A DNA stretch of 16,853 nt from JAYSRU01 sp043720875 (GCA_043720875.1 JAYSRU010000070.1:1-16853); one strand, 5' to 3'; numbered from the stretch's first letter, positions 8,320 through 16,087 are shown. The notes: generated by a model from the sequence alone, not told the origin. Numbers and translations are program-made.

Positions 8320-8960
8320 AAAATCACATCTTTTTAATAGCAATATCAATCGCGCTTCTTTCTTGTAATAAAGTTAAAAATCAGTACACTTCTGTAAATG
8401 GAGTTGTTAAGTTAGGATTGAATGATTCGTTGATGGCCAATGTTCCAATAGATTTATGGGAATCTTATGGTTCGGCATTCAATAACGGTTCAAAAGTTAT
8501 AGCATCAACCACAAGTGATGAAAATGGAAATTTTTCATTTTCATCATTTATTACTAAACCAAATCAAGATTATTATGTACACGTAAATGATGATGCGTAT
8601 TTAGTAATGTCAGATTCAAAAAATAATGATATTATTAATTTGGTCGCATTAAACAAGGGGGTATTGAATAGTGTTACTATTAAGCCGGGAATTTTTGGCT
8701 ATTTGAGTAGTGAAATTAATGGTTCTGGTGTTAATGACTCAATACAATTAAGATTGTATAATATAAATTCAAATGTTAGTACTATTAAGTATTATTCTAA
8801 TTTTCATGGTGATGTAGTATCTTCCTATGGCTATAATAATATGTATGTTGGTAGTTATATTTTTGATTACATCAAATACAACGCTGGCATCGGAACACAA
8901 TTTTATGATACTGTCAAAATAGTAAAAGGCGTGCATTATCAGCATACAATTATTTTTTAA
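8316..8960 (+). CDS. Outer-membrane lipoprotein with carboxypeptidase-regulatory-like beta-sandwich
   Basis: This 214-residue protein starts with a lipoprotein signal (MKNHIFLIAISIALLSC); the lipobox LLSC puts the acylated Cys at position 17. The sequence after the Cys (NKVKNQ) lacks the acidic export signal seen on many surface-exposed Bacteroidota lipoproteins, so a periplasm-facing outer-membrane position is more likely (inference). 'VNGVVKLG...MANVPIDLWES', followed by 'TTSDENGNFSFSSF' (about residues 27-75), is the pattern of a carboxypeptidase-regulatory-like or transthyretin-like beta-sandwich. The remainder is Tyr/Asn/Ser-rich and not recognised. The ATG overlaps the stop of the T9SS hydrolase gene as ATGA (8316-8319), which suggests coupled translation. 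It could be an accessory or anchoring partner of the hydrolase, but no direct evidence shows this. Confidence 0.8.
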   Translation: MKNHIFLIAISIALLSCNKVKNQYTSVNGVVKLGLNDSLMANVPIDLWESYGSAFNNGSKVIASTTSDENGNFSFSSFITKPNQDYYVHVNDDAYLVMSDSKNNDIINLVALNKGVLNSVTIKPGIFGYLSSEINGSGVNDSIQLRLYNINSNVSTIKYYSNFHGDVVSSYGYNNMYVGSYIFDYIKYNAGIGTQFYDTVKIVKGVHYQHTIIF

Positions 8961-8982
8961 TTGAGCAATTGATGAAGAACGA

Positions 8983-9696
8983 ATGAAAACAGTAGTATTT
9001 ATTTTCTTTTTGTTCTTCATTAATTCATTTATTGGACAAGAAAAAACAACGATTTATTGTTTTCCTGGGCAAGGTTCGGATGAGCGAATTTTTGATTCTC
9101 TTGTCATAGATTCAAATTATGTGCTAAAAATAATTACGTATAGCGCTCCAGATGAAAATATGGATATGAAAGAATTTGCAAAAGAACTTTCAAAACAAAT
9201 TGACACAACAAAAGAATTTGTGCTTTTTGGTGTGTCATTGGGAGGTATGATTTGCGTTGAGCTTTCGGAGTTTCTAAAACCACAAAAAACAATAATAATA
9301 GCTAGTGTAAAGAACAGAAAAGAATTTCCAAAAAGATATTCTTTTCAAAAATATTTACCAATCTATAAATTAGTTCCAGGTTCATTGTTACTGCTTGGTG
9401 CAAAGATTTGTCAGCCTATTGTAGAACCCGATCGTAACAAGTGCAAAGTGGTTTTTAAGTCGATGCTTGCACGAAAGGATGCTAACTACATGAAACGTAC
9501 AGTAAGTTTAGTTATGAATTGGGAGCGAACATCAAATACAAAAAGTATTTATCAAATTCATGGGGAAAATGATCACACATTACCCTTAAAAAACATTAAA
9601 AACCCTATGTTCATTGTTAAAAAGGGTTCACACATGATGACCCTTACAAATGCAAAATCGGTTAGTTGTATTTTGAATTATATTCTAGTCCGCTAA
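8983..9696 (+). CDS. Exported alpha/beta hydrolase, small
   Basis: The 237-residue product has an N-terminal signal peptide (MKTVVFIFFLFFINSFIGQ) and a compact alpha/beta-hydrolase domain. 'YCFPGQGSDERIFDSL' is the oxyanion-hole region after the first strand. 'FGVSLGGMICVEL' holds the nucleophile elbow G-V-S-L-G. 'IHGENDHTLP' carries the probable catalytic Asp, and 'KKGSHMMTLTNA' the probable catalytic His. All parts of the triad are thus present in family order. It lacks a T9SS domain and a lipobox, so it is likely periplasmic. It begins 22 bases after the lipoprotein gene and closes the cassette; the next recognisable -7 element follows at 9712. The substrate is unknown. Its partnership with the large lipase-like enzyme suggests sequential hydrolysis of an ester substrate, which is speculation from context only. 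Confidence 0.85.
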   Translation: MKTVVFIFFLFFINSFIGQEKTTIYCFPGQGSDERIFDSLVIDSNYVLKIITYSAPDENMDMKEFAKELSKQIDTTKEFVLFGVSLGGMICVELSEFLKPQKTIIIASVKNRKEFPKRYSFQKYLPIYKLVPGSLLLLGAKICQPIVEPDRNKCKVVFKSMLARKDANYMKRTVSLVMNWERTSNTKSIYQIHGENDHTLPLKNIKNPMFIVKKGSHMMTLTNAKSVSCILNYILVR

Positions 9697-9711
9697 ACTG
9701 AAAACATTCTT

Positions 9712-9719
9712 TATCTTCG
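9712..9719 (+). promoter_or_regulatory. Possible -7 element before small ORF
   Basis: TATCTTCG fits TAnnTTTG with one mismatch and lies 23 bases before the ATG at 9743. No TTG at the -33 distance is visible, so this is tentative. Confidence 0.35.
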
Positions 9720-9742
9720 GCTAAAAATATTAAATCGTCAAA

Positions 9743-9859
9743 ATGAAGTATTTACTTTCCTTTTTTCTAATCTGTAATGTAATATCTATATTGGGTCAAC
9801 ATTTGAACTGCGTTGTTTATATTGTTAAATTCAAGGTAGGATTGAAATGCATTATGTAA
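9743..9859 (+). pseudogene. 38-codon signal-peptide ORF, possible remnant of a secreted-protein gene
   Basis: An ATG at 9743 opens a 38-codon frame ending in TAA at 9857-9859. The first 19 residues (MKYLLSFFLICNVISILGQ) look like a complete Bacteroidota signal peptide with the usual Gln at the cleavage site. Only 19 residues follow, ending in VGLKCIM. A signal peptide attached to almost nothing suggests the 5' stump of a deleted secreted-protein gene; a small secreted peptide is the alternative. A -7-like element at 9712-9719 is suitably placed. The 3' end runs into the promoter of the next gene, which fits a deletion fusing the stump to that promoter region. The call is inference; the ORF and signal peptide are visible. 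Confidence 0.4.
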
Positions 9860-9870
9860 CTTTACCTTCG
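9842..9870 (+). promoter_or_regulatory. Promoter of the cystathionine gamma-synthase/lyase gene
   Basis: TTG at 9842-9844 and TACCTTCG at 9863-9870 are separated by 18 bases. This matches the Bacteroidota -33/-7 arrangement, with one mismatch in the -7. Transcription would start near 9877, a few bases before the ATG at 9886. Because this promoter lies downstream of the in-frame ATG at 9847, it argues against that upstream start. Confidence 0.6.
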
Positions 9871-9885
9871 CAAAAAAACAAGGCA

Positions 9886-11025
9886 ATGAAATTCGGAACA
9901 AAAGCAATACACGCTGGTGTACATCCAGACGAAAGTACAGGAGCAATCATGACTCCAATATATCAAACAAGCACTTATGTGCAAGCTGGTGTTGGAAATC
10001 ACAAAGGATATGAATATTCGCGTACCCAAAATCCAACGCGACATGCTTTGGAAAAAAATATTGCTGCCATTGAAAATGGTAATCACGGTGCTTGTTTTGG
10101 CTCTGGTTTAGCTGCAATTGATTGTGTGATAAAAATGTTGAATCCAGGGGATGAAGTAATTTCTACGAATGACCTTTATGGTGGAACTTACCGTATTTTT
10201 AAGACTATTTTTGAAAAGTATGGTATTGTTTTTCATTTTGTTGGAATGACGGACCCTGCTGCTGTTGAGGCAAAAGTTAATGCAAATACGAAATTGATTT
10301 GGGTGGAAACGCCAACCAATCCCATGATGAGTATTGTTGATATTAAAGCAATGGCAAGTATTGCTAAAAAAGCAAATGCGATGTTGGCGGTTGATAATAC
10401 ATTTGCCACTCCTTATTTGCAAAATCCGTTGGATCTTGGTGCAGATATCGTGATGCATTCGGTTACAAAATACCTTGGAGGTCACTCTGATGTTGTCATG
10501 GGAGCACTAGTTGTGAACGATCAAAAAATTGCAGATGAAATGTACCGCATTCAAAATAGTACGGGAGCTGTAACTGCGCCAATGGATTCTTTCCTTGTTT
10601 TACGTGGAATTAAAACATTGCATTTACGTATGCAACGTCATTGTGAAAACGGTGAAAAAATAGCAAATTACCTTACAACACATCCAAAAATTGATAAAGT
10701 ATATTGGCCAGGTTTTCCTAAACATCCTAATCATCAGGTGGCAAAAGAGCAAATGCGTGGATTTGGTGGAATGATTTCTTTCACGCTTAATGGAAATAAA
10801 ATTGAAGATGCGCATGCAATTGTGAAAAAAACTGAACTTTTTGCTTTGGCTGAATCGCTTGGGGGTGTAGAATCTTTAATTGGTCATCCTGCAACAATGA
10901 CGCATGCTTCAATTCCAAAAGAAGAACGTGAAAAATCTGGTGTTGTTGACTCATTAATTCGTTTAAGTGTTGGTGTAGAAGATGCAGATGATTTAATTGA
11001 TGATTTAATTCAAGCCTTAGGATAG
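9886..11025 (+). CDS. Cystathionine gamma-synthase/gamma-lyase family PLP enzyme
   Basis: This 379-residue protein is a Cys/Met-metabolism PLP enzyme of the MetB/MetC/CGL fold type I family. The family acts on O-acyl-homoserine or cystathionine in transsulfuration. Recognisable blocks, in order, are 'TKAIHAGVHPDESTGA' (N-terminus), 'YEYSRTQNPTR' (cofactor phosphate-contact Tyr/Arg of the neighbouring subunit), 'FGSGLAAID', 'NDLYGGTYR', 'WVETPTNP', 'VDNTFATPYLQNP', 'HSVTKYLGGHSD' with the Schiff-base lysine K195, 'LRGIKTL', and the C-terminal 'ESLGGVESLIGHPATMTH...RLSVGVED'. Synthase and lyase members cannot be told apart safely by reading. The frame extends upstream to an ATG at 9847, but the family N-terminus begins at the ATG at 9886 and a promoter lies between the two. 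It is followed after 18 bases by the SDR gene. Confidence 0.93.
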   Translation: MKFGTKAIHAGVHPDESTGAIMTPIYQTSTYVQAGVGNHKGYEYSRTQNPTRHALEKNIAAIENGNHGACFGSGLAAIDCVIKMLNPGDEVISTNDLYGGTYRIFKTIFEKYGIVFHFVGMTDPAAVEAKVNANTKLIWVETPTNPMMSIVDIKAMASIAKKANAMLAVDNTFATPYLQNPLDLGADIVMHSVTKYLGGHSDVVMGALVVNDQKIADEMYRIQNSTGAVTAPMDSFLVLRGIKTLHLRMQRHCENGEKIANYLTTHPKIDKVYWPGFPKHPNHQVAKEQMRGFGGMISFTLNGNKIEDAHAIVKKTELFALAESLGGVESLIGHPATMTHASIPKEEREKSGVVDSLIRLSVGVEDADDLIDDLIQALG

Positions 11026-11043
11026 TATTTTAAGGTTCAGCGC

Positions 11044-11766
11044 ATGAGAACGGTTTTTATCACAGGTACTTCAAGTGGATTAGGAAAATCCTTGGCTGAA
11101 TTGTTTTTGAAAAAAGGTGACTTGGTATTTGGTATCGGCAGAAATCATTTGGTTGATCACGCAAATTACACGGCAATGCATTTGAATTTGGCGGAGCAGG
11201 AAGCGGTAAATCAATTCTTTTTTCCGGCAGTTGCTACAGAAGAAATTGTGCTCATTAATAATGCAGGTATTATTGGGGAGATCAAGCGATTTTCGCAGCA
11301 AACTACCTCAGATTTTGATGCTGTGTTACAGGTGAACTTAAATGCCCTTGTTGCGCTTACGCATAAATTTTTACAACAATTTCAAACACAAAATTTGTCG
11401 GTAGTAAACATTAGTTCTGGCGCCGCAAAAAGACCCATTGCTTCGTGGTTGGCTTATTGCACTGCTAAAGCTGGTGTTGACATGTTTTCTCAAGTTTTGT
11501 TTGAGGAAGAAAAGGAGCGCGGTAAATCAACTAGAGTTTATGCGTTTTCACCGGGTGTAATTGATACTAAAATGCAATCGAAAATTCGTGAAAGTAAACG
11601 GGAAGATTTTTCAGCCGCTCAAAATTTTCATGATTTTTATACTTCAGGTCAATTGAATGCGCCAGATTTTGTGGCCAGTAAACTAGATCAAATGCTTACG
11701 CTTCCCCACAGTGATAAAGTATTGTGGAATTTGGCTGATATTGAAGCAGGAATGTTGAACAACTAA
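11044..11766 (+). CDS. Short-chain dehydrogenase/reductase, benzil/sepiapterin reductase-like
   Basis: This 240-residue classical SDR has the cofactor motif TGTSSGLG (residues 7-14) on the first Rossmann strand, 'INNAG' on strand four, and the catalytic S-Y-K set: 'NISSGAA' with Y138 and K142 in 'YCTAK'. The 'NISSGAAK' and 'FSPGVIDTKMQ' segments are those of (S)-benzoin-forming benzil reductases and related sepiapterin-reductase-like enzymes, which use NADPH to reduce carbonyls. The physiological substrate here is unknown. The gene lies 18 bases after the PLP enzyme, and its TAA overlaps the next ATG (TAATG at 11764-11768). The three genes therefore probably share a transcript, although no pathway obviously joins them. 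Confidence 0.88.
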   Translation: MRTVFITGTSSGLGKSLAELFLKKGDLVFGIGRNHLVDHANYTAMHLNLAEQEAVNQFFFPAVATEEIVLINNAGIIGEIKRFSQQTTSDFDAVLQVNLNALVALTHKFLQQFQTQNLSVVNISSGAAKRPIASWLAYCTAKAGVDMFSQVLFEEEKERGKSTRVYAFSPGVIDTKMQSKIRESKREDFSAAQNFHDFYTSGQLNAPDFVASKLDQMLTLPHSDKVLWNLADIEAGMLNN

Positions 11767-12170
11767 TGAATAGTAGTGTTATGAAATGTCCGTGTAGTCC
11801 TGAAAAAGATTTTGAAAACTGTTGCAAACCCTTTATCGATGGATTACAGCATCCGTCAACACCAGAATTATTGATGCGTTCGCGCTATAGTGCTTACGTT
11901 ACTGGCAACATAGATTATTTGTTACGTACCACGCACAGCAAGGAACGTGGCAATTATTCGCACAAGGATTTAGAAGAATGGTCACTTGGAACGCAATGGT
12001 TAAAGCTTGAAATATTGCGCGTTGAAGATTACCGAGTGGAGTTCAAGGCATATTTTATAGGTAAAAACGGTGTGGAAGAAGTACATCACGAGTTATCTAC
12101 ATTTTTTCATGAAAATGGTGAATGGTATTTTGTGGATGGAATTTTTGGGGATCAGATTTTTGACTTTTAA
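11766..12170 (+). CDS. UPF0225/YchJ family protein with SEC-C zinc-binding motif
   Basis: This 134-residue protein begins with a SEC-C type motif, 'CPCSPEKDFENCC', a four-cysteine zinc-binding element also found at the SecA C-terminus. An NTF2-like domain follows with family signatures 'LLMRSRYSAYVTGNIDYLLRTTH' (here read as two parts, about residues 36-60) and 'WLKLEILRVE'. This matches the YchJ/UPF0225 family, whose function is not established. It is slightly shorter than E. coli YchJ and lacks that protein's C-terminal second SEC-C motif. The ATG at 11766 overlaps the SDR stop as TAATG; a second in-frame ATG at 11781 (MKCPCSP) would also give a normal family start. The end of the gene is in TTAA at 12167-12170, shared with the stop of the convergent uvrC. 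Confidence 0.86.
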   Translation: MNSSVMKCPCSPEKDFENCCKPFIDGLQHPSTPELLMRSRYSAYVTGNIDYLLRTTHSKERGNYSHKDLEEWSLGTQWLKLEILRVEDYRVEFKAYFIGKNGVEEVHHELSTFFHENGEWYFVDGIFGDQIFDF

Positions 12171-13960
12171 TGGAAATAGCCCCAAACAATCTTTGCTTTT
12201 GAAAAACCAATAATGTTGGCTAATTCTTCTTCCGTTTTTTCTTTAATTAAACTCACAGTCTTAAATGCCAACATTAAATCTTGTTGTGTTTTCGGACCAA
12301 TGCCTTCAATTTGAGTAAGTTCACTTACTAAGGCACTTTTACTTCTGCGATTCCGGTGATGTGTAATACCAAAGCGGTGTGCTTCATCTCTTAATTGTTG
12401 GATTAATTTGAGAGATTCTGATCGTTTGTCTAAATACAATGGGATTGAATCTCCAGGAAAGTAAATTTCCTCCAAGCGTTTTGCAACACCAACAATTGCC
12501 ATCTTACCCCTAAGATTTAAAGCGTCCAAAGCGTCCAATGCGGCACTTAGTTGTCCTTTTCCTCCATCAATTATTATCAATTGGGGCAAGGCTTCTCCTT
12601 CGTTGACCAAGCGTTTGTAACGACGCGTAAGTGCTTCTGTCATCGTTGCAAAATCATCTGGACCAACAACTGTTTTAACATTGAAATGGCGGTAATCTTT
12701 TTTACTCGGTTTAGCATTCTTAAAAACCACGCAGGCAGAAACTGGATGCGTTCCTTGAATGTTGGAATTATCGAAACACTCGATGTGAGTGGGTAATTCT
12801 TTTAAGTGAAGGTCTTTTTGTAAGGTCTCCAAAATACGATTTACGTGGCGGTCAGGATCCTTTATTTTTTCTTGCTTCAGCTTCTCGATGCGGTAAAATG
12901 TTGCATTGCGCAGCGATAAATCCAGTAAATGTTTTTTATCTCCACGTTGCGGAACGAAAAAATCTACACCTTGCAGTGCCAACGAACATTCAGTTTGCAC
13001 TAATACTTCTCTCGAAATACTTTGGTAACGTTCACGCATTTCAGGCAAAACAAAACTGATAATATCCTCCGGAGATTCATCTAATTTTTTCTGAATTTCG
13101 GAAGTATACCCATGAATGATTGCTCCATCTAAAACGACTAGGTAATTAACAAAAACTGATTCGGTATCATCCACTAGCGTAAGTACATCTAATCTGCCAA
13201 CGGTTGGACTCACAATTGTACTTCTGGCTTTGTAGCGTTCAATAACTTCAATTCTTTCTTTTAACTCTTGTGCTTCTTCAAACTCATATTTTGCAGAATG
13301 TTCGAGCATTTTTTGTTTCAGCAATGAAATAACCACACTAATATTTCCTTTCAAAAGGTCTTCAATTTCAGTGATCCAACCGTCATATTCGTTGTGAGTT
13401 TGTTTTCCAACACACGGAGCCTTGCAATTGCCAATATGATATTCTAGACAAACTTTGTGAACGCCTTTCTCGATTTTGTTAGCGGATAAATCCAACTGGC
13501 ACGTACGCAACTTGAACAATTGTTTGATCAAATCCAACATGGTGTACATGACTTTCAAATTGGGATAAGGTCCAAAGTATTTTGCACCGTTTTTAATTAC
13601 CCTACGTGTTGTTGAAATTCTTGGGAAAGCCTCGTTGCTGATACAAATCCAAGGGAAAGTTTTATCATCTTTGAGTTGAATATTGTAGCGCGGTTGGTAT
13701 TTTTTAATCAGGTTATTTTCCAACAACAAAGCATCTACTTCCGTGTCAACAACGATGTAATGGATGTCGCAAATTTTCTTTACCAGTAAACTGGTTTTAT
13801 AATTCTCATGATTTTTGGTGAAATAGCTACCTACTCGTTTCTTTAAGTTTTTTGCTTTTCCAACATAAATGATCACGCCCGATTTATCAAAATATTGATA
13901 TACCCCAGGTTTTTCTGGCAGCGTTTGTAATTTAAGTTTTATGTCAAGAATTTCGGTCAC
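12167..13960 (-). CDS. uvrC: UvrABC excinuclease subunit C
   Basis: This 597-residue protein is close to the usual UvrC length. It acts with UvrB in nucleotide excision repair, cutting the damaged strand on both sides of the lesion. The N-terminal GIY-YIG nuclease is clear (G19-V-Y, I31-Y-V-G, 'KAKNLKKR'). Four cysteines, C154, C171, C179 and C183, sit where iron-sulfur ligands have been reported for E. coli UvrC. The UVR domain for UvrB contact is near residues 213-246 ('YEFEEAQELKERIEVIERY'). The RNase H-like 5'-incision domain contains 'ECFDNSNIQGTHPV' and 'LIIIDGGKGQL'. A helix-hairpin-helix ends the protein ('IEGIGPKTQQ ... IGFSKAK'). The start is GTG at 13960, overlapping the TGA of the phosphatase gene as GTGA. 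It is therefore likely co-transcribed with that sensor, an unusual partner. Confidence 0.97.
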   Translation of the reverse strand: MTEILDIKLKLQTLPEKPGVYQYFDKSGVIIYVGKAKNLKKRVGSYFTKNHENYKTSLLVKKICDIHYIVVDTEVDALLLENNLIKKYQPRYNIQLKDDKTFPWICISNEAFPRISTTRRVIKNGAKYFGPYPNLKVMYTMLDLIKQLFKLRTCQLDLSANKIEKGVHKVCLEYHIGNCKAPCVGKQTHNEYDGWITEIEDLLKGNISVVISLLKQKMLEHSAKYEFEEAQELKERIEVIERYKARSTIVSPTVGRLDVLTLVDDTESVFVNYLVVLDGAIIHGYTSEIQKKLDESPEDIISFVLPEMRERYQSISREVLVQTECSLALQGVDFFVPQRGDKKHLLDLSLRNATFYRIEKLKQEKIKDPDRHVNRILETLQKDLHLKELPTHIECFDNSNIQGTHPVSACVVFKNAKPSKKDYRHFNVKTVVGPDDFATMTEALTRRYKRLVNEGEALPQLIIIDGGKGQLSAALDALDALNLRGKMAIVGVAKRLEEIYFPGDSIPLYLDKRSESLKLIQQLRDEAHRFGITHHRNRRSKSALVSELTQIEGIGPKTQQDLMLAFKTVSLIKEKTEEELANIIGFSKAKIVWGYFH

Positions 13961-15960
13961 TTCACTTTAAAGCCAACGATCAATACATCATCAATTTGCT
14001 CATGATCGCCCTTCCACGCAACAAATGTTTCTTCAAGAATTTTGCCTAACGCGGGTAAGGGTAGGTGAATGTTTTGATGAATTAAATGGATCAATTCTTT
14101 CTTTTTAAATTTTTTATTGTGTTCCCCACCAAATTGATCAGCATACCCATCTGTCCATGCAATTACAATATCGTTGCTTTCTAATTGTACATTTTGAGAG
14201 GTAAAACGTAAGGACTCATCTGAAGAATAACCGATGGCTATTTTATCTGAATTGTACTCTATGATTTCATTATTTCGGATGATAATTGGAGCGTTGTTGG
14301 CTGCTGCAAACGAAAGTTCCTTAGTTAATGGGTTGAAAAGAAAAAGCACTGCATCCATACCATCTTGCCCAAACGTACCATCGTGATGACGCAAATTATG
14401 GATCAATTTTGACTTTATGAATTCAAATATTTCATGCGCGCTGGGTAGTTTTTGCACATGGATAGCTTCATTTAAAAATGAAATATTTAGTAACGACATG
14501 AAGGCACCGGGCACTCCATGACCTGTTGAATCCGCCACCATAATGGCAATTCTATTGTCAGGTAAAAAGTCGGATAGGTAAAAATCACCACTCACGATTG
14601 CCTTTGGGGCATAGTAGATGAAATTATCCCCGAACTCTTGATCCAATATTTTCTCGCCTTTCATCAAAACTTTTTGAATGCGCTCTGCGTAATTGATCGA
14701 ATCTATTAAATCTTTATTGAAGTTTTGAATTATTTCGTGCTGGTTCGAAATTATCGTATTCGCCAAACGTTGTTTTTTTAAATTTCGGAATACTGAATAC
14801 GCAATTCCGGCAATAAGCAACGACATTCCAATGGAAAAATAAAGAATTAAGTTACCGCGCTTTTTTTCTTCCTGAAAACGCACCTTTCGTTTTGCATTTT
14901 CCATGCGCATTTCTTCTGCCTTTTTTGTGAATTCATATTGAATTTCACCGGTGGATAAAGCAATTTTATTGTCATTATTGGTCAGCAAATCTTTGATTGA
15001 ATCGAATTTACGAAAATAGGTGTAGGCTAGTTTATAATCACCCATGGCTGTATAATACCGATTGATTGCCTCATAACAACTTTGTATTTGAACTGGTGCT
15101 CGAGTTTCTAATCCTAATTTGAGGCATTCATCACAATATATTTTAGCTTCAGGAAACTCACCCGTGCTTATCTTAATATTGGCTAAAATAGACCGAGACC
15201 AAGCTTGCTCTTCTTTGAGTTTAAGTTTATCAAAAACCGCCATCGCTTTCAGCGCATATGATTCAGAAGAATCTAGCTTATGTGCCTTGTGGTAACGTGA
15301 TGCCATGTTTGTCCAGGAATAGGCTAAATATATCGTGTCCTTAACGGTTTCAAATTCATAGGAAGCTAACTTGTAGTAATGGATACATTGTTTAGCGTTT
15401 TTTAAACCGTCATAACAACTGGCCAAGTTAAAATATGTCCGGCCCAAGAAACTTGCATTTTCAGAATTATTCTTAAAAATTGAAACGCTGATCATGTAGT
15501 TTTTTATTGCTTGCTCATACTCTTCTTGCATCAAATAGACCGACCCCAAATTGTTGCGTAAATTACCTAATGGTTCCTTGTTTTTACATTTTTCAGCAAA
15601 GGTTATTCCGGTAAAATAGCTGTTTAAAGCTTCTTTTAAATATCCTTTCACTTTTAATCCGTAACCAATATTAGAAAAAATTTGAGCTTTCAAAAAATAT
15701 ATTTCGTCTCTTAATTTTGGTTTTATACTTTTTTTGTTTTCTAGTATTTTTATGTGCTTCAAGGCAAGATTAGCCCATTTTTGGATACTATCATCAGCAT
15801 CCGATCCGCTTAGCCCGGTATAAATTTCTGCATATTCAAAATCACTAAGGTTATTATTCTTTAGTTGTTTTTTATAATCAGCTATGTCATCTTGTCCGAA
15901 TGAAACAGTTCCAATTGTAAAGGAGATAAAGAAAAATAATAGTAAGCGGCGTAGTTTCAT
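13957..15960 (-). CDS. Membrane TPR sensor with SpoIIE/PP2C-type phosphatase output domain
   Basis: The 667-residue protein has a signal peptide (MKLRRLLLFFFISFTIGTVSFGQ) and a TPR-like helical repeat region, about residues 85-335 ('LGNLRNNLGSVYLMQEEYEQAI', shortened here; 'TYFNLASCYDGL'; 'SWTNMASRYHKA'). A short coiled coil rich in Lys/Glu, one membrane segment (about 371-392) and a cytoplasmic SpoIIE/PP2C-type phosphatase domain (about 445-667) complete it. The metal-binding acidic residues of that domain are present: D459 in 'SGDFY', D477 in 'ADSTGHG', D604 in 'TDGYAD', and D657/D658 at the end. It is therefore probably an active Ser/Thr phosphatase that responds to a periplasmic or envelope signal read by the TPR part. 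Such proteins normally act on anti-sigma-factor antagonists or similar; no such partner is encoded in this window. A perfect TAnnTTTG element precedes it at 15998-16005. Confidence 0.92.
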   Translation of the reverse strand: MKLRRLLLFFFISFTIGTVSFGQDDIADYKKQLKNNNLSDFEYAEIYTGLSGSDADDSIQKWANLALKHIKILENKKSIKPKLRDEIYFLKAQIFSNIGYGLKVKGYLKEALNSYFTGITFAEKCKNKEPLGNLRNNLGSVYLMQEEYEQAIKNYMISVSIFKNNSENASFLGRTYFNLASCYDGLKNAKQCIHYYKLASYEFETVKDTIYLAYSWTNMASRYHKAHKLDSSESYALKAMAVFDKLKLKEEQAWSRSILANIKISTGEFPEAKIYCDECLKLGLETRAPVQIQSCYEAINRYYTAMGDYKLAYTYFRKFDSIKDLLTNNDNKIALSTGEIQYEFTKKAEEMRMENAKRKVRFQEEKKRGNLILYFSIGMSLLIAGIAYSVFRNLKKQRLANTIISNQHEIIQNFNKDLIDSINYAERIQKVLMKGEKILDQEFGDNFIYYAPKAIVSGDFYLSDFLPDNRIAIMVADSTGHGVPGAFMSLLNISFLNEAIHVQKLPSAHEIFEFIKSKLIHNLRHHDGTFGQDGMDAVLFLFNPLTKELSFAAANNAPIIIRNNEIIEYNSDKIAIGYSSDESLRFTSQNVQLESNDIVIAWTDGYADQFGGEHNKKFKKKELIHLIHQNIHLPLPALGKILEETFVAWKGDHEQIDDVLIVGFKVK

Positions 15961-15997
15961 TCTATCGGTATTTTAATAAGTGGCTGTACTAATTTAT

Positions 15998-16005
15998 CAA
16001 ATATA
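15998..16005 (-). promoter_or_regulatory. -7 element for the TPR-phosphatase/uvrC transcript
   Basis: On the minus strand this octamer reads TATATTTG, an exact match to TAnnTTTG, and lies 37 bases before the ATG at 15960. The nearest upstream TTG is only 14 bases away, shorter than the usual -33/-7 spacing, so the -33 is uncertain. The rest of the 127-base gap (15961-16087) shows no ORF and no hairpin terminator. Confidence 0.55.
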
Positions 16006-16087
16006 CTCAATCAGTAACACAATTTATGAAAATGAAATTAATATAGTAAGAATTGTTTAGTGTTGCAGCGGCTAAAAAATTACAGAT

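Noticed and set aside
9601..9628. Inverted repeat AACCCT/AGGGTT as a terminator
   Set aside because: It lies inside the coding sequence of the alpha/beta hydrolase, before its His motif, with a 16-base loop and no T run.
11015..11035. CCTTA/TAAGG inverted repeat between the PLP enzyme and SDR genes
   Set aside because: Only a 5-bp stem with an 11-base loop and no following T tract; the 18-base spacing favours read-through in one transcript.
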